Positions 33,798 to 44,517 of a stretch of DNA of 64,000 nt are shown in pieces. Below the pieces are notes generated by a model. That model searched no databases, was not told the origin of the DNA, and was given only the letters and a program-made list of their open reading frames with translations. The stretch covers positions 682,001 to 746,000 of the forward strand of contig NZ_JARXUZ010000001.1 in the NCBI RefSeq assembly GCF_029893365.1, given 5' to 3'. Position numbers and translations under genes: made by a program. How positions within the stretch are numbered: position 1 is the first letter of the stretch; each line of letters opens with the position of its first letter. The stretch comes from Cryobacterium sp. CG_9.6 (lineage in GTDB: Bacteria > Actinomycetota > Actinomycetes > Actinomycetales > Microbacteriaceae).

Positions 33798-35114
33798 ATG
33801 GGCATCAGTAATCACACGCAGTCGAACACCAACAGCACGGCCGAATCACCGGTGGGAACCGAGATCGAACTCGACATCACCAACGTCGCTCACGGCGGAA
33901 TCTTCGTGGCCCGCCACGAGGGTCGCGTGGTGTTCGTCAGCGACACTCTTCCCGGCGAACGTGTGCGTGCCCGCCTCACCGAGGCCAACCACAAAAGTTT
34001 CTGGCGCGCCGAGACCGTTGCAGTCATCACCGAGGCGCCCGAGCGCCAGCCGCACGTGTGGGCAGCCGCGGCCATCGACCGTGCCCCCGAGGATCGCGCG
34101 GGCGGTGCGGAGTTGGGCCACATCGAACTGAGTTTCCAGCGCGAGCTCAAGCGCCGTGTGCTGGCCGACGCCCTGCAGCGGATGGCCGGCATCGAGAGTC
34201 CCGTGACGGTTGAGTCCGTCCAGGCCGGCCCGAACGCGAGCCCCGGAGACTTCATGGACGGCACGGGATGGCGCACGCGCATCAGCCTGCACGTGGACGA
34301 GCACGGCACGGTTGGCCCCTATGCCGCCCGCTCGCACCGCGTGATCCCCGTGAACGACCTCCCGCTGGCCGAGCACGCCATTGAAGAGATCGCGCCGCTC
34401 GACACCCTTTTTCACAACGCTGCCACGGTGAACCTCGTGGCACCGTCTGAGGGTCCCGTGCGGGTGCTCGTGGCCGAGAAGGACACGTTCGGCAAGCCGC
34501 GCCCAGCCGAGCGCAGCGTGATTCGCGAGCGTGTGGGCGATCGCGAGTTCGAGCTTGACGTCTCCGGCTTCTGGCAGGTGCACTCTCGCGCCGCCGAGAC
34601 GCTGTTCGCCGCCGTGCAGGATTCCATCGATCCGGAACTGTTCGACCCTCGCGCTACGAACCTCGACCTCTACGGCGGTGTCGGTCTGCTCGCCGCGGCC
34701 GTGGGGGACCGCTTCGGCAGCGCCGTGCGCATCACCTCGGTGGAGAGCGATCCCGAGGCCGTGAACTTTGCGGCCACCAACCTGAAGGAATGGGTGGGGG
34801 CGACCGCGGAAACCGACCGAGTCGACCGTTACCTGCAGCGTGTTCTTCGCGAAGCGGATGCCGCCCAGCGCGCCCGCCTGCAGGCCGCCACCGTGGTGCT
34901 CGATCCGCCCCGGTCCGGAGCCGGCAAGGTGGTCATCGACCAGTTGGGTGCGCTGTCGCCGGCTCAGATCATCTATGTGGCCTGTGACCCGGTGGCTCTG
35001 GCCCGCGACGTGGCGCTGCTGGCCGGCTTCGGTTACGAGCTGAAAAATCTGCGTGCTTTTGACCTCTTCCCCAACACTCACCATGTTGAAGCCGTCGCCG
35101 TGCTCACGAAATAG
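33798..35114 (+). CDS. TRAM-domain class I SAM-dependent RNA methyltransferase
   Basis: A protein of about 438 residues in the RumA/TrmA family that makes 5-methyluridine in RNA. The first ~70 residues form the TRAM RNA-binding domain (HGGIFVARHEGRVVFV, LPGERVRA). The methyltransferase domain has SAM-binding DLYGGVGLLAAAVGD near 290, VVLDPPRSGAG near 367, the catalytic Cys in YVACDPVALARD near 395 and the terminal HHVEAVAVL Glu. The Fe-S cluster Cys residues of RumA are absent, as is usual in actinobacterial members. The ATG at 33798 is chosen; a start six codons upstream has no support. Confidence 0.9.
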   Translation: MGISNHTQSNTNSTAESPVGTEIELDITNVAHGGIFVARHEGRVVFVSDTLPGERVRARLTEANHKSFWRAETVAVITEAPERQPHVWAAAAIDRAPEDRAGGAELGHIELSFQRELKRRVLADALQRMAGIESPVTVESVQAGPNASPGDFMDGTGWRTRISLHVDEHGTVGPYAARSHRVIPVNDLPLAEHAIEEIAPLDTLFHNAATVNLVAPSEGPVRVLVAEKDTFGKPRPAERSVIRERVGDREFELDVSGFWQVHSRAAETLFAAVQDSIDPELFDPRATNLDLYGGVGLLAAAVGDRFGSAVRITSVESDPEAVNFAATNLKEWVGATAETDRVDRYLQRVLREADAAQRARLQAATVVLDPPRSGAGKVVIDQLGALSPAQIIYVACDPVALARDVALLAGFGYELKNLRAFDLFPNTHHVEAVAVLTK

Positions 35115-35150
35115 CTATCGTTGACCTGAAGACCAAGGAAAGCAGAAATT

Positions 35151-35852
35151 GTGACACAGCACCTACCCGAGACTCTCGCATCCGCTGACAAGCCGATTCG
35201 CGTCGCCATCGTTGATGATCACGAATCGGTGAGATTGGGTCTGCAGGGTGCCTGTGAAAACGCGGGTTACACCGTAGTGTTCACCGCGGCAACCGTGTGG
35301 GACCTGATTGCGGGACTCGATGGCCGGGTGTGCGACGTGATTGTTCTTGACCTTGCTCTCGGGGATGGCTCGGTGGTGACCGACAACGTGAAGCTGGCGC
35401 AGAGCACGGGTTCGGCTGTGCTCGTGCACAGCATCGCCGACCGAGTGGCATCCGTTCGTGAAGCGCTCGCCGCGGGGGCTGCCGGGGTCATTCCCAAGTC
35501 GTCGCCCACCACGAGTGTGATGGCCGCCGTGGCCGCTGTGGCGCATGGTGACGTGCTCAACAACCTCGAATGGGCCACCGCGATTGACGCCGACCGCGAC
35601 TTTGCCAAGGCCCAGCTCGGCCGCCGGGAACGGGACGTGCTGCACCTGTACGCCTCGGGGCTACCGCTGAAGATGGTTGCCCTGCAGCTGGGTATCGCCC
35701 ATTCCACCGCCCGGGAATACCTCGACCGCATTCGAGTGAAATATGTGGAGGTGGGTCGTCCGGCCCCCACCAAGGTGGATCTGCTGCGCCGCGCGGTGGA
35801 GGACGGCATTTTGCCGGGTCTGGACGTCGAGGCCGGGGACAGCCGTGTCTAA
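35151..35852 (+). CDS. NarL/FixJ-family response regulator
   Basis: A 233-residue DNA-binding regulator. The receiver domain (residues 18-135) has the acid pair VDDHES near 23 and the phospho-acceptor Asp in VIVLDLALGD near 66, with a conserved Lys in IPKSSP near 116. The C-terminal helix-turn-helix is LuxR/GerE-type (LGRRERDVLHLYASGLPLKMVALQLGIAHSTAREYLDRI). The GTG start has AGGAAAG upstream. The adjacent kinase gene starts eight bases before this one ends, so they are co-translated and likely form a two-component pair. Confidence 0.9.
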   Translation: MTQHLPETLASADKPIRVAIVDDHESVRLGLQGACENAGYTVVFTAATVWDLIAGLDGRVCDVIVLDLALGDGSVVTDNVKLAQSTGSAVLVHSIADRVASVREALAAGAAGVIPKSSPTTSVMAAVAAVAHGDVLNNLEWATAIDADRDFAKAQLGRRERDVLHLYASGLPLKMVALQLGIAHSTAREYLDRIRVKYVEVGRPAPTKVDLLRRAVEDGILPGLDVEAGDSRV

Positions 35853-37260
35853 ACATGCGGCGCACGCCGCAAGCCCGAGCACGGTCAGTGGGCGCTCCCG
35901 CGAGCGTCGCGCTATGACCAGCACCGTTCTCGGGGCCTCAGCCCGCCCCCGCAACTCGCTCAGCCGGGCGCAAATCGAAACCGTGCTCTCCCGCTCCGTG
36001 GCTGCGATTTCGGTAATCTTTGCCCTGCAGAGCGTGCCTGCGGTGCTGCACCAGTACGAGGAACATCCCACGGTTGGCACCGCCATCATGGCGGTCGCCC
36101 TCGGCCTCGCCATTGCCGGTGTGCTCGTGGCAACGCTGGTGAAGAGGTGCGTGAGCTGGTGCACCGGCACCGTGGCCGTGTTCTACCTCATGGCGATCGC
36201 GGCGTGGCCGTTCGTCATTGAGCACACTCCGGTAGACGTGAGTGATAAGCCCTGGCTCTGGTACCTCTGCACCGTGGCAACCTCGTGCGCAGCAATTGGT
36301 TTCAGCCCGCGCTGGGCCGCCGTGTACACCGTTGTCGCACCGGTTGCCTACGGGATTGTGCGAATGCAGGATTCGGGCGGTGGAGCGGATCTGCTGCTCG
36401 CGTCCCTCGACGTGATGTACGCGGTTATTCTCGGCCAGGTGGTGCTCATCCTGATCACCATGCTGCGCAGCGCCACCAGCAACGTCGACCTGGCCCAGAG
36501 CAACGCCCTCGCGCAGTACACCTCCTCGGTGCGTCAGCACGCCACCGACGTGGAACGCGTTGAGGTGGACTCCATCGTGCACGACAGCGTGCTGGCCACG
36601 CTCCTCGCGGCTGCGGGCTCACGCACGGCGAAGGGTGCGGAGCTCGCCGCCATCATGGCCGCCAATGCCATCGCGCGTCTGCGAGAGGCCAGCGAGGCCC
36701 GCCCCGACGACGTGGCCAGGCTGCCGGTGACGCGGCTTGGCACCCGTCTTCGGCACGAGGCCGCGGCATCCGCTGCCCCGTTCACGTTCATTGACCACAG
36801 TGATGCGTCGGTCACCGTGCCGGAACAGGTGAGCGAGGCCCTGTTCGCGGCGGCCGTTCAGGCCATGGTCAACAGTGTGCAACACGCCGGGCGAGCGGAT
36901 GCCTCGGTGTCGCGTGCCCTCACCCTCACCGCCTCTCCCGATGACGGCTGCCGCATTGAAATCGCCGATTCCGGTGTGGGTTTTGACGCTAGCGCCGTCC
37001 CGGAAGAACGACTCGGGTTGCGGGTATCGATTCAGGAACGTGTCACGAGCGTGGGCGGGTTCGTCTGCGTGCGCACGAGCGTGGGGAAGGGAACGATCAT
37101 CACTCTGCGCTGGCCGCGCCCGGCCGACCAAGCGCCACTGGAGACGGTGGAGGGCGACGGTATCTCGTCAATCGATGTGAGCGAGGGTACCCCGGTCATC
37201 GTCGATGGGGACCCACGCAGCGAGCCTGCTGCGCAAGCGGTACCGGGAGCTCTCGCGTGA
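35845..37260 (+). CDS. Sensor histidine kinase (HisKA_3-type)
   Basis: A 471-residue membrane kinase. Five to six hydrophobic segments fill residues 45-215, with no large external domain, so the signal may be sensed in the membrane. The dimerisation helix has VDSIVHDSVLATLLAAA with the likely phospho-His near 241, and the ATP-binding domain has an N-box (AAVQAMVNSVQHAG near 335) and G1 box (DSGVGFDAS near 374). These are normal for kinases pairing with NarL-type regulators. GTG start preferred, with GGGGA upstream and overlap with the regulator gene; an ATG 23 codons later is an alternative. Confidence 0.88.
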   Translation: MSKHAAHAASPSTVSGRSRERRAMTSTVLGASARPRNSLSRAQIETVLSRSVAAISVIFALQSVPAVLHQYEEHPTVGTAIMAVALGLAIAGVLVATLVKRCVSWCTGTVAVFYLMAIAAWPFVIEHTPVDVSDKPWLWYLCTVATSCAAIGFSPRWAAVYTVVAPVAYGIVRMQDSGGGADLLLASLDVMYAVILGQVVLILITMLRSATSNVDLAQSNALAQYTSSVRQHATDVERVEVDSIVHDSVLATLLAAAGSRTAKGAELAAIMAANAIARLREASEARPDDVARLPVTRLGTRLRHEAAASAAPFTFIDHSDASVTVPEQVSEALFAAAVQAMVNSVQHAGRADASVSRALTLTASPDDGCRIEIADSGVGFDASAVPEERLGLRVSIQERVTSVGGFVCVRTSVGKGTIITLRWPRPADQAPLETVEGDGISSIDVSEGTPVIVDGDPRSEPAAQAVPGALA

Positions 37261-38291
37261 TGAATCATGCGCGTCCGCTGATTCTGGGGCTGGCCGCGCT
37301 CTTTTCTGGCTATCACATCCTTCTCGGTATCTATTCGCTCAACCTGCCCCGCTCCGCCGGTCCGATCGTGGCGGCGATGCTGGTTTATGGCATTGCGAGC
37401 GTGGCGAGCCTCTGGCCCACCAGCCCTACCCGCATGTCGCTCGGCCTCGCGTTCTTCAACGTGGCCGTGTGCGGAGCGCTGCCGCTGGTTGTGGGGAGCC
37501 AGCTGAATGGTTCCTTCAACAACGGCTACGCCACCTGGTACGTGGCTGCCGTGGGAACCCTGCTCACCATCACGGCCACCCGCAAGCGTCCAGCGCTCGC
37601 TTTCATCGGTGCGGGGTTTCTGGTTGTTCACACCCTGTGGTGGGCCGGTGTGGGGGCCCTCGGCTCGATGGGTGTCATCGGAAGCGTCGTCTGGGTGGCG
37701 GCCGCTGCCCTCCTCTCCCGAGCCCTGGCCAAGGCCGCCCGCGACGCCCAGCAGTTCTCCCGGGCCGAGCGACAGGCGGCCCGCTGGCAGGCTGCCCAGG
37801 AGGCACACCTCTACGAGCGACAGGTGCGCCTCACCCACACGAACCGGCTGGCCCTCGCTATGCTGCACGACATCGTGGAGCAGGGCGGTGAGCTCGACGC
37901 TGCGCAGCGTCAGGAGTGCCGCTACCTGGAGGGCGCGATCCGGGATGAGATTCGCGGACGCCGACTCCTGAACGACGCCGTCCGCGATCAGGTGATGCTC
38001 GCCCGACGTCGCGGAGCAATTGTGACTCTCCTCGACGAGGGGGCCATGGATGATGTCATTGACGAGCAACTGGAGCGGGTGCTCAACACGCTCGCCGCAG
38101 CCATTGCGGGCACCACGGCCGACAAGATCATCGTGCGCACCGCAGCAGATGGCTCCGACACGGCCGTCACGGTCGTGGGTCTGCGCAGCCCGAACCCCAC
38201 AACCGTCTCGTTTGGGCACGACGACACCGGTGACGAGGTTGAGCTGTGGCTGGAGATTCCCCGGGAGCTCCAGGTACCTCAGCGGCTCTAA
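37257..38291 (+). CDS. Membrane protein with degenerate kinase-like C-terminus
   Basis: A 344-residue protein translated from the end of the kinase gene (GTGA overlap; ATG at 37260 also possible). Residues 5-155 hold about five to six hydrophobic segments. The C-terminal half resembles a histidine kinase: LAMLHDIVEQ gives a His in the dimerisation position and IRDEIRGRRLL is kinase-like. The N-box and glycine-rich ATP-lid motifs are missing, so it probably does not bind ATP. It may be a partner or modulator of the preceding kinase, or a sensor half that needs it. It ends the operon; a hairpin follows. Confidence 0.72.
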   Translation: MMNHARPLILGLAALFSGYHILLGIYSLNLPRSAGPIVAAMLVYGIASVASLWPTSPTRMSLGLAFFNVAVCGALPLVVGSQLNGSFNNGYATWYVAAVGTLLTITATRKRPALAFIGAGFLVVHTLWWAGVGALGSMGVIGSVVWVAAAALLSRALAKAARDAQQFSRAERQAARWQAAQEAHLYERQVRLTHTNRLALAMLHDIVEQGGELDAAQRQECRYLEGAIRDEIRGRRLLNDAVRDQVMLARRRGAIVTLLDEGAMDDVIDEQLERVLNTLAAAIAGTTADKIIVRTAADGSDTAVTVVGLRSPNPTTVSFGHDDTGDEVELWLEIPRELQVPQRL

Positions 38292-38327
38292 GTACAGGCT
38301 CGCAGCACACCAGAGGCCCCATGCGAA

Positions 38328-38351
38328 AGGGACCAGCCGAGGCTGGTCCCT
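38328..38351 (+). terminator. Terminator of the two-component operon
   Basis: AGGGACCAGC (38328-38337) pairs with GCTGGTCCCT (38342-38351) around CGAG. It lies 37 bases after the last stop codon. Confidence 0.8.
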
Positions 38352-38404
38352 GTCAACATTTCGAGCGTAGGTGACAACCCGAATGCCACCGTACCCGCCC
38401 CCAC

Positions 38405-38494
38405 ATTCTCGCCTCAATACCCTAGTCGGCGAGAATCTGGTGGTGTAACTCTGTGAGCAACACCGAGCACTTACCATTGTGAACTCTTTCACAA
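38405..38494. other. Two further inverted repeats between the kinase operon and accE
   Basis: ATTCTCGCC/GGCGAGAAT (38405-38413 and 38428-38436) and TTGTGAA-CTCT-TTCACAA (38477-38494). Both are perfect. Since the flanking genes converge here, the first may end accE-accD transcription; the second resembles an operator. No gene was found in this 238-base gap. Confidence 0.4.
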
Positions 38495-38529
38495 GAAAGC
38501 ACAGTCGGCATTTAGGGGGACACGCGCAT

Positions 38530-38805
38530 TTAGCCGGAAAAACTCCGCCAGCTGCCCGGCCCAGGGGTGATCGGCGAACGAACGGAGCGCTGGTTTCGCT
38601 GCCAGGCGCTCTGGCCGTGGCCCGGTGCGGAGCGCCGTTCATCCGACTCCTCGCGCAGCAGACCACGAAGAATAGCGATCACGGCGGAGGCCTCGGTGTC
38701 GCTGACGCCCGGAGTGAGGAAGATAACGTCGGACGGGTCAAATTCCGCGCGGGCGGGCGGTGCGACAGCCGCCGGAGGCGGGGTGTGCGTCTGAGTGTCT
38801 GTCAT
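38530..38805 (-). CDS. accE: Acyl-CoA carboxylase epsilon subunit
   Basis: A 91-residue small subunit of actinobacterial acyl-CoA carboxylases. It has a Pro-rich disordered N-terminus, a central helical VSDTEASAVIAILRGLL (binding helix) and the C-terminal SAWQRNQRS ... PGSWRSF pattern, which matches the conserved end SAW..R.....GAWR of the family. It begins six bases after accD and stabilises the alpha-beta complex. Short and poorly conserved, but position and the C-terminal motif are diagnostic. Confidence 0.85.
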   Translation of the reverse strand: MTDTQTHTPPPAAVAPPARAEFDPSDVIFLTPGVSDTEASAVIAILRGLLREESDERRSAPGHGQSAWQRNQRSVRSPITPGPGSWRSFSG

Positions 38806-38811
38806 GGTGCC

Positions 38812-40416
<1,605 letters not shown>

Positions 40417-40428
40417 CGTTTTACTCTA
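40417..40428 (-). promoter_or_regulatory. Probable leaderless promoter of accD
   Basis: On the minus strand TAGAGT (40423-40428), then AAAACG, then the GTG start. Confidence 0.5.
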
Positions 40429-40505
40429 CCGGCCAGCCCCCATCGGGGCGCGTTGACGATTCTCCACAAAGAACCGCTGTTTCGCTGGTTGGTTCCCCTG
40501 CCCCC

Positions 40506-40590
40506 GTCGCTAATTCAGGAGATTGGGCTCCTTTACGCCGCGACACGCGTGTCTGTGGGCCGTTGGGGGAGAATATCCTGAACTAGCGAC
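40506..40590. repeat. Solo copy E of the island 1 palindromic repeat
   Basis: An 85-bp element with ends GTCGCTAATTCAGGAGATT and the inverse CCTGAACTAGCGAC. Relative to copies A and C both tips changed together (GTTGC/GCAAC to GTCGC/GCGAC), so base pairing is kept. It sits in the accD-birA divergent gap, 49 bases before birA, with no nuclease gene nearby. Confidence 0.75.
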
Positions 40591-40639
40591 GTAGCGAGGC
40601 CGAACCTGGGCCTCCGCTCGCCACAATCAAGGAGTGCGT

Positions 40640-41515
40640 ATGGAGTTTCCGCTCAGCCAACCGGTCGTTGCCCGCTTCGAGTTCGTTACCGAGGCCGGTT
40701 CCACCAACGACGTTCTCGTGCAGCACGCAACGGGAGCGGATGCCTCCGCTTGGCCCGACCTGTCGGTTGTCGTTACCGACAACCAGACTCAGGGCCGGGG
40801 CCGACTGGGCCGTACCTGGCTCGCGCCCACCGGCAAGTCCCTCGCCATTTCGGTGCTGCTGCGCCCGGAGCTCCCCGGCGGCGTGCCGCTTCCGTCGCAT
40901 CGGCTGGGCTGGTTTCCTCTTCTGGCCGGCGCCGCCATGACACAGGCCGTGCGCGACAGCATTCCCGCACACCACACCGTCGCGGGGCGGGCCACCGCGG
41001 CCACCACAGCCCCCGCGACGGATCCCGAGAACCAGCCGCCCACTCACGAGGTCACCCTGAAGTGGCCTAATGACGTGCTGATCGACGGCTACAAGGTGTC
41101 CGGGGTGCTCAGCGAGCTGCTCCCGGATGCCCGCGGCATGGTCATCGGCACCGGCGTGAACCTCTCGCTCTCCGAGCACGACCTGCCCACGCTCACCTCC
41201 ACCTCCCTGCTTCTGGTCACCGGCACCGCACCGGTTACGGACGAGGTTTTGGCCCGCTACCTCACCCGGTTCACGGCGCTCTATGCGGCGCTCCTGGCGG
41301 CCGACGGTGATCCGCAGAAAAGTGGCCTGCACGACACCGTGAACGAACTCTGCGGAACTCTCGGCGCCGTCGTTCGCGTGGAGCTGCCCGGCGGCACCGA
41401 CGTGATCGGCACGGCACAGTCCATTGACGAGGATGGCCGCCTCGTGGTGCTGAACCACGCCGATGGCGAGGTTCAGGCTGTCGCCGCCGGTGATGTCACC
41501 CACCTGAGGTATTAA
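40640..41515 (+). CDS. birA: Biotin--[acetyl-CoA-carboxylase] ligase
   Basis: A 291-residue enzyme that activates biotin with ATP and joins it to the Lys of the BCCP domain (AccA). Landmarks are GSTNDVL near residue 18, the adenylate-binding QTQGRGRLGRTW near 50 and LKWPNDVLIDGYKVSGVLSE near 140. There is no N-terminal helix-turn-helix, so it is a class I ligase without repressor function. A 20-residue Ala/Thr/Pro-rich insert precedes LKWPNDV. AAGGAG lies five bases before the ATG; a GTG two codons earlier is an alternative. Confidence 0.93.
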   Translation: MEFPLSQPVVARFEFVTEAGSTNDVLVQHATGADASAWPDLSVVVTDNQTQGRGRLGRTWLAPTGKSLAISVLLRPELPGGVPLPSHRLGWFPLLAGAAMTQAVRDSIPAHHTVAGRATAATTAPATDPENQPPTHEVTLKWPNDVLIDGYKVSGVLSELLPDARGMVIGTGVNLSLSEHDLPTLTSTSLLLVTGTAPVTDEVLARYLTRFTALYAALLAADGDPQKSGLHDTVNELCGTLGAVVRVELPGGTDVIGTAQSIDEDGRLVVLNHADGEVQAVAAGDVTHLRY

Positions 41516-41536
41516 TAGAGTGATGGGCAACGCGCG

Positions 41537-42112
41537 ATGAGTAAGAAGAAGAAAACGGACGGCGGCGACACCGGGCCGATGCCACTGTATGCCCCGGCAC
41601 CAGAGAAGGTCGTTGCGCGCATTCGTCCGCACGTTCGGGTGCTGTTCTGGCCCACCATCCTGCTGTTCGCGGTGTGCGCCGTGACCGGGTTTTACGCCGG
41701 CAACCTGCCGGAACCGTGGCAGAACACACTCCTCCTGCTGGGCGCGGCGCTCGTCATCCTCGTGGGGTGGCTACTCCCGCTCGCATTCTGGCTCACTCAC
41801 CGCTACACGGTCACCACCCGGCGCATCATCTTTCGCCGCGGCTTCTTCGTGCGCACCCGGCAAGAACTCGTGCACAGCCGCGGCTACGAGGTGACGGTGC
41901 GCCAGACCTGGTTGCAATCGTTGTGGCGATCAGGCACGGTGAGCATTAATACCGGCCTGAAGCATCCGCTTGTGATCAGTGATATTCCGAATGCCGAACT
42001 CGTGCAGCAGGTGCTCAACGACCTCATGCACGAGTCGCGCAGCATGATCGGCACCAGTCGGCAGGAGCAGTGGGCGCTCTCGCCCGAAACAAGCGGTTGG
42101 GGCCGCTCCTAG
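41537..42112 (+). CDS. PH-domain membrane protein
   Basis: A 191-residue protein with a Lys-rich N-terminus, two transmembrane helices (about residues 32-80) and a bacterial PH-like domain: YTVTTRRIIFRRGFFVRTRQELVHSRGYEVTVRQ. Such proteins are usually adjacent to birA in Micrococcales; their function is not established. Starts 21 bases after birA in the same direction, so probably co-transcribed. Confidence 0.82.
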   Translation: MSKKKKTDGGDTGPMPLYAPAPEKVVARIRPHVRVLFWPTILLFAVCAVTGFYAGNLPEPWQNTLLLLGAALVILVGWLLPLAFWLTHRYTVTTRRIIFRRGFFVRTRQELVHSRGYEVTVRQTWLQSLWRSGTVSINTGLKHPLVISDIPNAELVQQVLNDLMHESRSMIGTSRQEQWALSPETSGWGRS

Positions 42113-42125
42113 TTCACGGCGGGGG

Positions 42126-42695
42126 TTAGCGGCGTTCGGATTCCTGCAGCCGAATGGCGCGCAGTTCCAACGCCTCCAGCTCGAGGAGTGTGGGTTCGGA
42201 TGCCTGCAGGTCGGCCTCCACCTCGGCGGCGGCAGCGCGGCGGGTGGGTGAAAAGACCCAGTAGCGGTAGAGCACAAAACGAAAGATGGAGCCGAGGGCG
42301 AGCCCAATGACGTTGGACGAGATGTTGTCGGCGAGGACACTCGTATAGCCGAGCACGTAGTGGCTCACCCACAGGCAGGCGATGCCGATTCCCATGCCCA
42401 CGAGGCTGACGGCTAAGAATTCGAGGCCCTCGCGCACGGCACGGCTCTGGCGGTGCTGACCGAAGGTCCAGTACCGGTTGCCAACCCAGTTGGTCGCAAT
42501 GGCGAGCGAGGTGGAGACGATCTTGGCGTAAATGGGACCGGCAGACACGTTCTCCGGTGTGAAGACGGTGGTGCGCAGCAGCAGGAAAACGGTCATGTCA
42601 ACGGCAAAACCCACCAGACCGACCGCGCCAAACTTGCCGACCTGGGTTGCGAGGCTCAGGAGGCGGCTACGGTTGATCGTGACTGTCACACTCAT
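42126..42695 (-). CDS. GtrA-family membrane protein
   Basis: A 189-residue protein with four transmembrane segments between residues 15 and 145 and the family pattern KFGAVGLVGFAVDMTVFLLL, NWVGNRYWTFG and FRFVLYRYWVF. GtrA-type proteins help move lipid-linked sugars for cell-surface glycan modification. The C-terminal ~45 residues are a charged Ala/Glu/Arg tail. It diverges from purK; the converging gene upstream ends 13 bases away. Confidence 0.85.
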   Translation of the reverse strand: MSVTVTINRSRLLSLATQVGKFGAVGLVGFAVDMTVFLLLRTTVFTPENVSAGPIYAKIVSTSLAIATNWVGNRYWTFGQHRQSRAVREGLEFLAVSLVGMGIGIACLWVSHYVLGYTSVLADNISSNVIGLALGSIFRFVLYRYWVFSPTRRAAAAEVEADLQASEPTLLELEALELRAIRLQESERR

Positions 42696-42817
42696 CCATC
42701 CGTCGATCGTACAATTGCCACCGGCGTACGGGCAGATCGCAGTCTATGACCAGCGTGAATGCACAACCTGAGAATTGCCCCGTTTGGATGAACGTCTGTG
42801 AAGAAAATGGTGAACAC

Positions 42818-43954
42818 ATGGCTTTGACCGTTGGTGTTATTGGCGGTGGCCAGCTGGCCCGAATGATGATTCCCGCTGCCGTGGCGCTCGGAATCGACCT
42901 GCGGGTGCTCGCCGAGCAGGAACGGATGTCGGCCGAGCTCGCCGCAACCGCCGTGGGCGACTACCGCGACCTCGATACTGTTCTGGCGTTTGCCGAGACC
43001 GTGGATGTGATCACGTTCGACCACGAGCATGTGCCACAGGAGATTCTGCGCGAGCTGGTGCGCCGCGGGATCGAGGTGCATCCGGGCCCTGACGCGCTGC
43101 TCTACGCGCAGGACAAGCTGCTGATGCGGGCGCGGCTCACCGAGCTGGGACTGCCGGTTCCCGACTGGGCGGCCGTGGAGAACGCCGAGCAGCTCGGGGC
43201 GTTTCTGGCCGCGCACGGCGGTCGCGCGGTCGTGAAGACCGCCCGCGGTGGCTACGACGGCAAGGGCGTGCGGGTGGTGTCGCACGAGCGAGAAGCCGAC
43301 GATTGGTTCACGGCGCTCGCCGAAGACGCCAACGGCGGCGCTCTGCTCGTGGAAGAACTCGTGGAGTTTCGCCGCGAACTCGCCCAGGTGGTGGCGCGCC
43401 GTCCCTCCGGCGAGATCGCTCTCTGGCCGGTGGTGGAAACGGTGCAGCGCGGGGGAGTGTGCGCCGAAGTCACCGCGCCCGCGCCCGGTTCGGTCGGGCG
43501 TCTCTCCGACGTTGCCGCCGACATCGCCATTGCCGTGGCTGAGGGCATCGGGGTTACGGGCGTGCTCGCCGTCGAGCTGTTTGAGACAACGGATGATCGT
43601 TTGCTCGTGAATGAGCTGGCCATGCGTCCGCATAACAGCGGTCACTGGTCCATCGACGGATCCACCACGAGCCAGTTCGAGCAGCACCTGCGCGCGGTGC
43701 TGGATCTTCCGCTGGGTGCGACCGGAACACGAGACACCTGGTCGGTCATGGTCAATGTGTTCGGGGGACCAGCCGAGGGCACGATGGGTGACCGGTATTC
43801 GGTGGCGATGGTGGAGCATCCGCTTGCGAAGGTACACAACTACGGCAAGGCCAGCCGGCCCGGTCGAAAGGTGGGACACGTGACCGTGGGCGGCGACGAT
43901 CTCGACGACGTGATGTACCACGCGCGCGCCACTGCGGCATTTTTGCAGGACTGA
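42818..43954 (+). CDS. purK: N5-carboxyaminoimidazole ribonucleotide synthase
   Basis: A protein of about 378 residues of the ATP-grasp superfamily that carboxylates AIR in purine synthesis. The N-terminal [13 protein letters not shown] (residues 5-17), [20 protein letters not shown] and [17 protein letters not shown] are family hallmarks. In-frame ATGs at 42746 and 42788 add up to 24 unconserved residues; the start at 42818 gives the usual N-terminus. purE follows after 17 bases and supplies the next step. Confidence 0.92.
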   Translation: MALTVGVIGGGQLARMMIPAAVALGIDLRVLAEQERMSAELAATAVGDYRDLDTVLAFAETVDVITFDHEHVPQEILRELVRRGIEVHPGPDALLYAQDKLLMRARLTELGLPVPDWAAVENAEQLGAFLAAHGGRAVVKTARGGYDGKGVRVVSHEREADDWFTALAEDANGGALLVEELVEFRRELAQVVARRPSGEIALWPVVETVQRGGVCAEVTAPAPGSVGRLSDVAADIAIAVAEGIGVTGVLAVELFETTDDRLLVNELAMRPHNSGHWSIDGSTTSQFEQHLRAVLDLPLGATGTRDTWSVMVNVFGGPAEGTMGDRYSVAMVEHPLAKVHNYGKASRPGRKVGHVTVGGDDLDDVMYHARATAAFLQD

Positions 43955-43958
43955 GCCA

Positions 43959-43971
43959 TAGGATCGACTCC
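43959..43971 (+). promoter_or_regulatory. Probable leaderless promoter of purE
   Basis: TAGGAT at 43959-43964 and seven bases to the GTG start at 43972. Confidence 0.4.
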
Positions 43972-44517
43972 GTGCTAGACAACTCCGCGTCAGACGCGCC
44001 CACGCCAGCTGATCCTGCCGTTTCGGAGACCCCGCTCGTGGGAGTGGTCATGGGCTCGGACTCGGATTTCACCGTGATGAGCGCTGCGGTGCAGGTGCTG
44101 CGTGACTTCGGTGTGGCGTGTGAGGTGCAGGTGGTGTCGGCTCATCGCACACCGCACGAGATGATCGCCTACGGGGAGACCGCGCACGAGCGTGGCCTGC
44201 GCGTGATCATTGCCGGAGCCGGTGGGGCGGCGCATCTGCCCGGAATGCTGGCCGCGGTGACGACGCTGCCCGTAGTGGGCGTTCCCGTGCCGCTTGGCCT
44301 GCTCGACGGCATGGACTCGCTGTTGTCGATTGTGCAGATGCCGGCCGGCGTGCCCGTGGCAACGGTGTCGATTGGAGGCGCACGCAACGCCGGGTTGCTG
44401 GCCGTGAAGATTCTGGCCACCGTCGACGACACGCTGCGGGTGAAGCTGGAAGAGTTCATGGGCAGCCTGCACGAGCAGGCCAAGCAAAAGAACCGCGACT
44501 TGCAGGCGCGCCTATGA
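43972..44517 (+). CDS. purE: 5-(carboxyamino)imidazole ribonucleotide mutase
   Basis: A 181-residue class I PurE that moves the carboxylate from N5 to C4. The signature [14 protein letters not shown] starts near residue 24, followed by [11 protein letters not shown] and [14 protein letters not shown], with the catalytic His in SAHRTP. A Ser/Asp/Pro-rich 20-residue lead before the domain is not conserved. It overlaps the LCP gene by four bases (ATGA). Confidence 0.94.
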   Translation: MLDNSASDAPTPADPAVSETPLVGVVMGSDSDFTVMSAAVQVLRDFGVACEVQVVSAHRTPHEMIAYGETAHERGLRVIIAGAGGAAHLPGMLAAVTTLPVVGVPVPLGLLDGMDSLLSIVQMPAGVPVATVSIGGARNAGLLAVKILATVDDTLRVKLEEFMGSLHEQAKQKNRDLQARL

